Positions 15,020 to 17,769 of a DNA stretch of 17,769 nucleotides are shown here, piece after piece. A model generated the notes under the pieces. That model saw only the letters and a program-made list of their open reading frames with translations. It did not search any database and was not told the DNA's origin. Position 1 is the stretch's first letter; the number at the start of each line of letters is the position of its first letter. This DNA comes from Hungateiclostridiaceae bacterium UBA1305 (lineage in GTDB: Bacteria > Bacillota > Clostridia > Acetivibrionales > DTU013): positions 20,800-38,568 of the forward strand of contig DBTX01000019.1 of NCBI GenBank assembly GCA_002307275.1, given 5' to 3'. Both the position numbers and the translations under genes were made by a program.

Positions 15020-16924
15020 ATGATAGAAAATGATATTTACTCTATCTTATTAGGCATATCCACTTTGCTCACCTTTTTGCTGATCATTTTTATAGCAAGA
15101 ATGAAGAATAGACAACAGATACACTATGCATTTTTCAGCCTGATTTCATCTCTCTTTATCTGGAACCTATCCATATTGACTCAGAAGTACATACAGGATA
15201 ACGGACTGCAAAAAAACATAAGTGACGTAATACAGACCATGCTGGAACAACTGTATTTCGTCGGAGTAACTTTTGTATCCATATCCTTACTTTTTACGGG
15301 TATCATTTTTGCATTAACCAGAATAAGATTTACAAAACGTTATCTACTTTTATTTATTATCCCTATAATTTCACTCTTGATGATTTTTACTAACAATTAC
15401 CACCATTTGTTTATTGTGAAATACAGTCTGATGAGCTCTGAAATCATATATGGAGCTTATTTTATTGTTCATACAATCTACTCGTATTTATGTATTTTAG
15501 TTGGACTGTATTTTCTTGTTTATTTTTCAATCAAGAATTCCGGCTTTTTTACAAAACAGTCCATGTTGATATTCTGGGGAACTTTGATTCCTTTTCTGGT
15601 TGATACATTAAGTACTTTCAAAATAGTTGATGCTCCAGTGTATATAGAAAACATCGCTATTTCAGTTGCCATTGTATGTTACTTTTTTGCAATCATCAAG
15701 TTCAACTTTCTCAATGTAATTCCAGTTGCTCTGCAAAAAGTTGTTGATCATATTTCTGACAGCTTTATCGTATTAAATAATCATTTGGAAATAATAGATT
15801 ACAATAAAAGTTTTATTGACACATTTGATAATATTTTTGATATTAAAAGAAAAGCCGATTTTAAAATGACACTAAATCATTCCAGAAATCTTAAAATAGA
15901 TTCCGAGGAATTTATCAAACATATAAACGATGCCATAAAGATACGAAGTTCGGTTATATTTGAAAAACACATTTTCTCCGATACATTTGACAAGCATTTT
16001 TCTATAGAAATCACACCGCTATTATTGGAGTCAAAACCTAAATTTACCTCAAAAATATTAGCGAAAAAGGATAATGCAGTAATTCTTGGAATTATTATAT
16101 TATTCAAAGATATAACACAAAGTGTAAGAGATTTGATTATCATCAAGGAAAAACAAGCTATACTAATAGAACAGGAACGCCTCGCATCCCTCGGACAATT
16201 AATCGGCGGAATCGCGCACAACTTAAAGACACCCATCATGTCCATATCCGGCGGTATTGAAGCGCTTAAAGACTTAACTTATGAATACAGGGATTCCATT
16301 GACGACAAGAGTGTCACTGAACAGGACCACAAAGAGATCGCCAGGGAAATGCTGTCGTGGCTTGACAGGATAAAGCCATATTGCTCCTATATGTCGGATG
16401 TCATATCGGCTGTTAAGGGTCAGGCGGTGCAGATGAACGCTTCAACTACTCTTAAATTCACTGTTGATGAGCTTGTGAAGAGAGTGAACCTTCTCTTGAA
16501 ACATGAATTAAAGAAATATCTTTGTATATTAAATATGGATATACAGATTGATTTAGGCACCGAAATAAAAGGAGAGGTTAATAATTTGGTGCAAGTGTTC
16601 GATAATATTATTATAAATTCCATGCAGGCTTATGAAGGAAAGAATGGTACAATTGATCTGACAGTTATCAGAAGCGGGGATAATGTGGAGTTTACTTTTA
16701 AGGATTACGGGAAAGGCATACCGAAACTGGTTGCGGATAAATTATTTAAGGAAATGATCACTACAAAAGGGAAAAACGGTACGGGGTTGGGAATGTATAT
16801 GTCGTACTCAACTATTAAAGGCCGTTTTGGCGGCAATATGTCCTTTACCTCGAAGGAAGACATTGGTACAACTTTCTTCGTATCAATACCGTGTATAACG
16901 TACTCGAATCGGGAGGCAGGATAA
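15020..16924 (+). CDS. 7TM-PAS sensor histidine kinase
   Basis: A 634-aa membrane histidine kinase. Seven hydrophobic segments (about 7-26, 34-54, 75-97, 104-123, 146-170, 181-199 and 208-230) form a 7TM N-terminal sensor like that of the HisKA_7TM family. A PAS domain follows (about 240-375; VVDHISDSFIVLNN, LEIIDYNKSF). The DHp helix carries the phospho-acceptor H400 in IAHNLKTP. The ATPase core has the N box with N529 and N533 (DNIIINS), G1 DYGKGIP (562-568) and G2 GTGLG (587-591). The residue after H400 is Asn rather than the usual acidic one, and the two DHp helices are separated by a long charged stretch. ATG 15020 lies 10 bp after the NRPS stop, with its ribosome site in the NRPS 3' end, so the two are co-transcribed and probably coupled. 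Confidence 0.93.
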   Translation: MIENDIYSILLGISTLLTFLLIIFIARMKNRQQIHYAFFSLISSLFIWNLSILTQKYIQDNGLQKNISDVIQTMLEQLYFVGVTFVSISLLFTGIIFALTRIRFTKRYLLLFIIPIISLLMIFTNNYHHLFIVKYSLMSSEIIYGAYFIVHTIYSYLCILVGLYFLVYFSIKNSGFFTKQSMLIFWGTLIPFLVDTLSTFKIVDAPVYIENIAISVAIVCYFFAIIKFNFLNVIPVALQKVVDHISDSFIVLNNHLEIIDYNKSFIDTFDNIFDIKRKADFKMTLNHSRNLKIDSEEFIKHINDAIKIRSSVIFEKHIFSDTFDKHFSIEITPLLLESKPKFTSKILAKKDNAVILGIIILFKDITQSVRDLIIIKEKQAILIEQERLASLGQLIGGIAHNLKTPIMSISGGIEALKDLTYEYRDSIDDKSVTEQDHKEIAREMLSWLDRIKPYCSYMSDVISAVKGQAVQMNASTTLKFTVDELVKRVNLLLKHELKKYLCILNMDIQIDLGTEIKGEVNNLVQVFDNIIINSMQAYEGKNGTIDLTVIRSGDNVEFTFKDYGKGIPKLVADKLFKEMITTKGKNGTGLGMYMSYSTIKGRFGGNMSFTSKEDIGTTFFVSIPCITYSNREAG

Positions 16925-17769
16925 ATGAGGAAAAAAGCTCAAGCCGCAACATCAGATTATAAAATCCTCGTAGTAGATGATGAGATCGGTATAATTGATT
17001 CACTGTCCGTAGTCTTGAAACGAAGCGGATATCATTTCACAGGAATAATCGACCCGCTGGAAGCTATTGAAAGAGTGAAGACAGAGCAATTCGACCTCAT
17101 GATACTGGATTTTCTGATGTATCCGATTCATGGCGATAAAGTGGTCCAAACGATAAGAGAATTCAATAAAGAGCTGTACATATTACTTCTGACGGGGCAC
17201 AAGGATCTTGCCCCTCCGCTTGAGACGATCAGGGCGCTTGATATTCAGGGTTACTGTGAAAAGAGTGACCGGTTTGATCAACTATTACTGCTAGTTGAAT
17301 CAGGAATAAAGTCCATATCACAGATGAGGACGATTAAAAAATTCAGGGATGGTCTTAATAGGATATTGCAGGCCGTACCTAAAATTTATTCATTGCAGCC
17401 GATCGATTCCATACTTGAGGATATTCTCACGGAGATCATGCCGTTGGTAGAAAGTGAAAATGCATTCATACTGGTTGATGACACTACTGATATCATCTCC
17501 GGAAACAAGAGCATTTTCAAGGGCATCGGAAGATATAAGGCTGAGATCAATTATTTCATGGAAATGCTCAGCCCGAATCTGATGGAGCATATAGGCTTCG
17601 CAAGGATCACCAGGCAGGTGGTCAAGCTTGAACAGGGCGTAATACTGCCATTGGTCAATGAATTCCAGCTGGGTATAGGCGTTATTTATGTCGAGAGTAA
17701 GAATATTGAGGATGGGCTCAAGCTTCTTGAGATTTACTCAAATCAGGCTGCTTCCTCCATAAATAATGC
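16925..17769 (+). CDS. response regulator, REC plus GAF-like domain, 3' truncated
   Basis: The frame runs off the window; 281 residues are visible. The receiver domain (about 12-130) has the acidic pair D18/D19, phospho-acceptor D62 in LMILDF, T90 (LLLTGHKD) and K113 (YCEKSD), a complete set. A helical linker (about 131-165) leads to a region of roughly 120 residues (PLVESENAFILVDD, VILPLVNEFQLGIGVIYVES, LLEIYSNQAASSINNA) with the strand/helix order of a GAF-like domain, ending in the long helix typical before an output domain. The ATG directly abuts the kinase stop codon (TAAATG), with GGGAGG just upstream, so it is the cognate partner of that kinase. The output module lies outside the window, so DNA binding cannot be claimed. 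Confidence 0.9.
   Translation, partial: MRKKAQAATSDYKILVVDDEIGIIDSLSVVLKRSGYHFTGIIDPLEAIERVKTEQFDLMILDFLMYPIHGDKVVQTIREFNKELYILLLTGHKDLAPPLETIRALDIQGYCEKSDRFDQLLLLVESGIKSISQMRTIKKFRDGLNRILQAVPKIYSLQPIDSILEDILTEIMPLVESENAFILVDDTTDIISGNKSIFKGIGRYKAEINYFMEMLSPNLMEHIGFARITRQVVKLEQGVILPLVNEFQLGIGVIYVESKNIEDGLKLLEIYSNQAASSINN

Overview
The window reads as chromosomal DNA of a low-to-moderate GC, endospore-former-type Firmicute, most likely an anaerobic Clostridia member. This is inferred from gene content and signals: a long DnaE polymerase with an apparently intact PHP site, a Bacillus-type TRAP protein, MutS2, a cysteine-tailed DnaJ paired with a DUF5685-type protein, and strong AGGTGG/GGAGG ribosome sites, several followed by TTG starts. 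Every supported gene lies on the + strand. No tRNA, rRNA, CRISPR array, transposase or insertion sequence was seen.

Layout. Positions 1-329 are non-coding: a perfect 9-bp hairpin, ten tandem 7-bp repeats and two palindromes upstream of dnaE. Positions 330-4523 hold dnaE, mtrB (TRAP) and a small DUF2007-like gene, closed by a hairpin/T-run. Positions 4537-5698 hold a YbgC-type hotdog thioesterase and pgsA; pgsA has its own promoter. Positions 5699-5912 are a possible structured leader. Positions 5913-10409 hold a DUF5685-type gene overlapping a DnaJ-domain gene, a six-helix membrane protein and mutS2. These are mostly housekeeping genes.

From 10410 the character changes. After a promoter region with a good sigma-A promoter and three CATTAC boxes spaced exactly 11 bp apart comes a tight operon: a single-module NRPS (C-A-T-R), a 7TM-PAS histidine kinase starting 10 bp after the NRPS stop, and a response regulator whose ATG directly follows the kinase stop. 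The response regulator is cut by the window end. The ten specificity positions of the adenylation domain read D-F-W-N-I-G-M-V-H-K, the classical threonine signature, and the C-terminal domain is a thioester reductase. The predicted product is therefore an N-acylated threoninal or threoninol.

A small-molecule synthetase in one transcription unit with a multi-pass membrane sensor and its regulator suggests an uncharacterised signalling or self-sensing circuit. That is inference; the domain content and spacing are read from the sequence. Parts of the NRPS and of the kinase sensor half are much more AT-rich than the housekeeping genes, consistent with separate ancestry.
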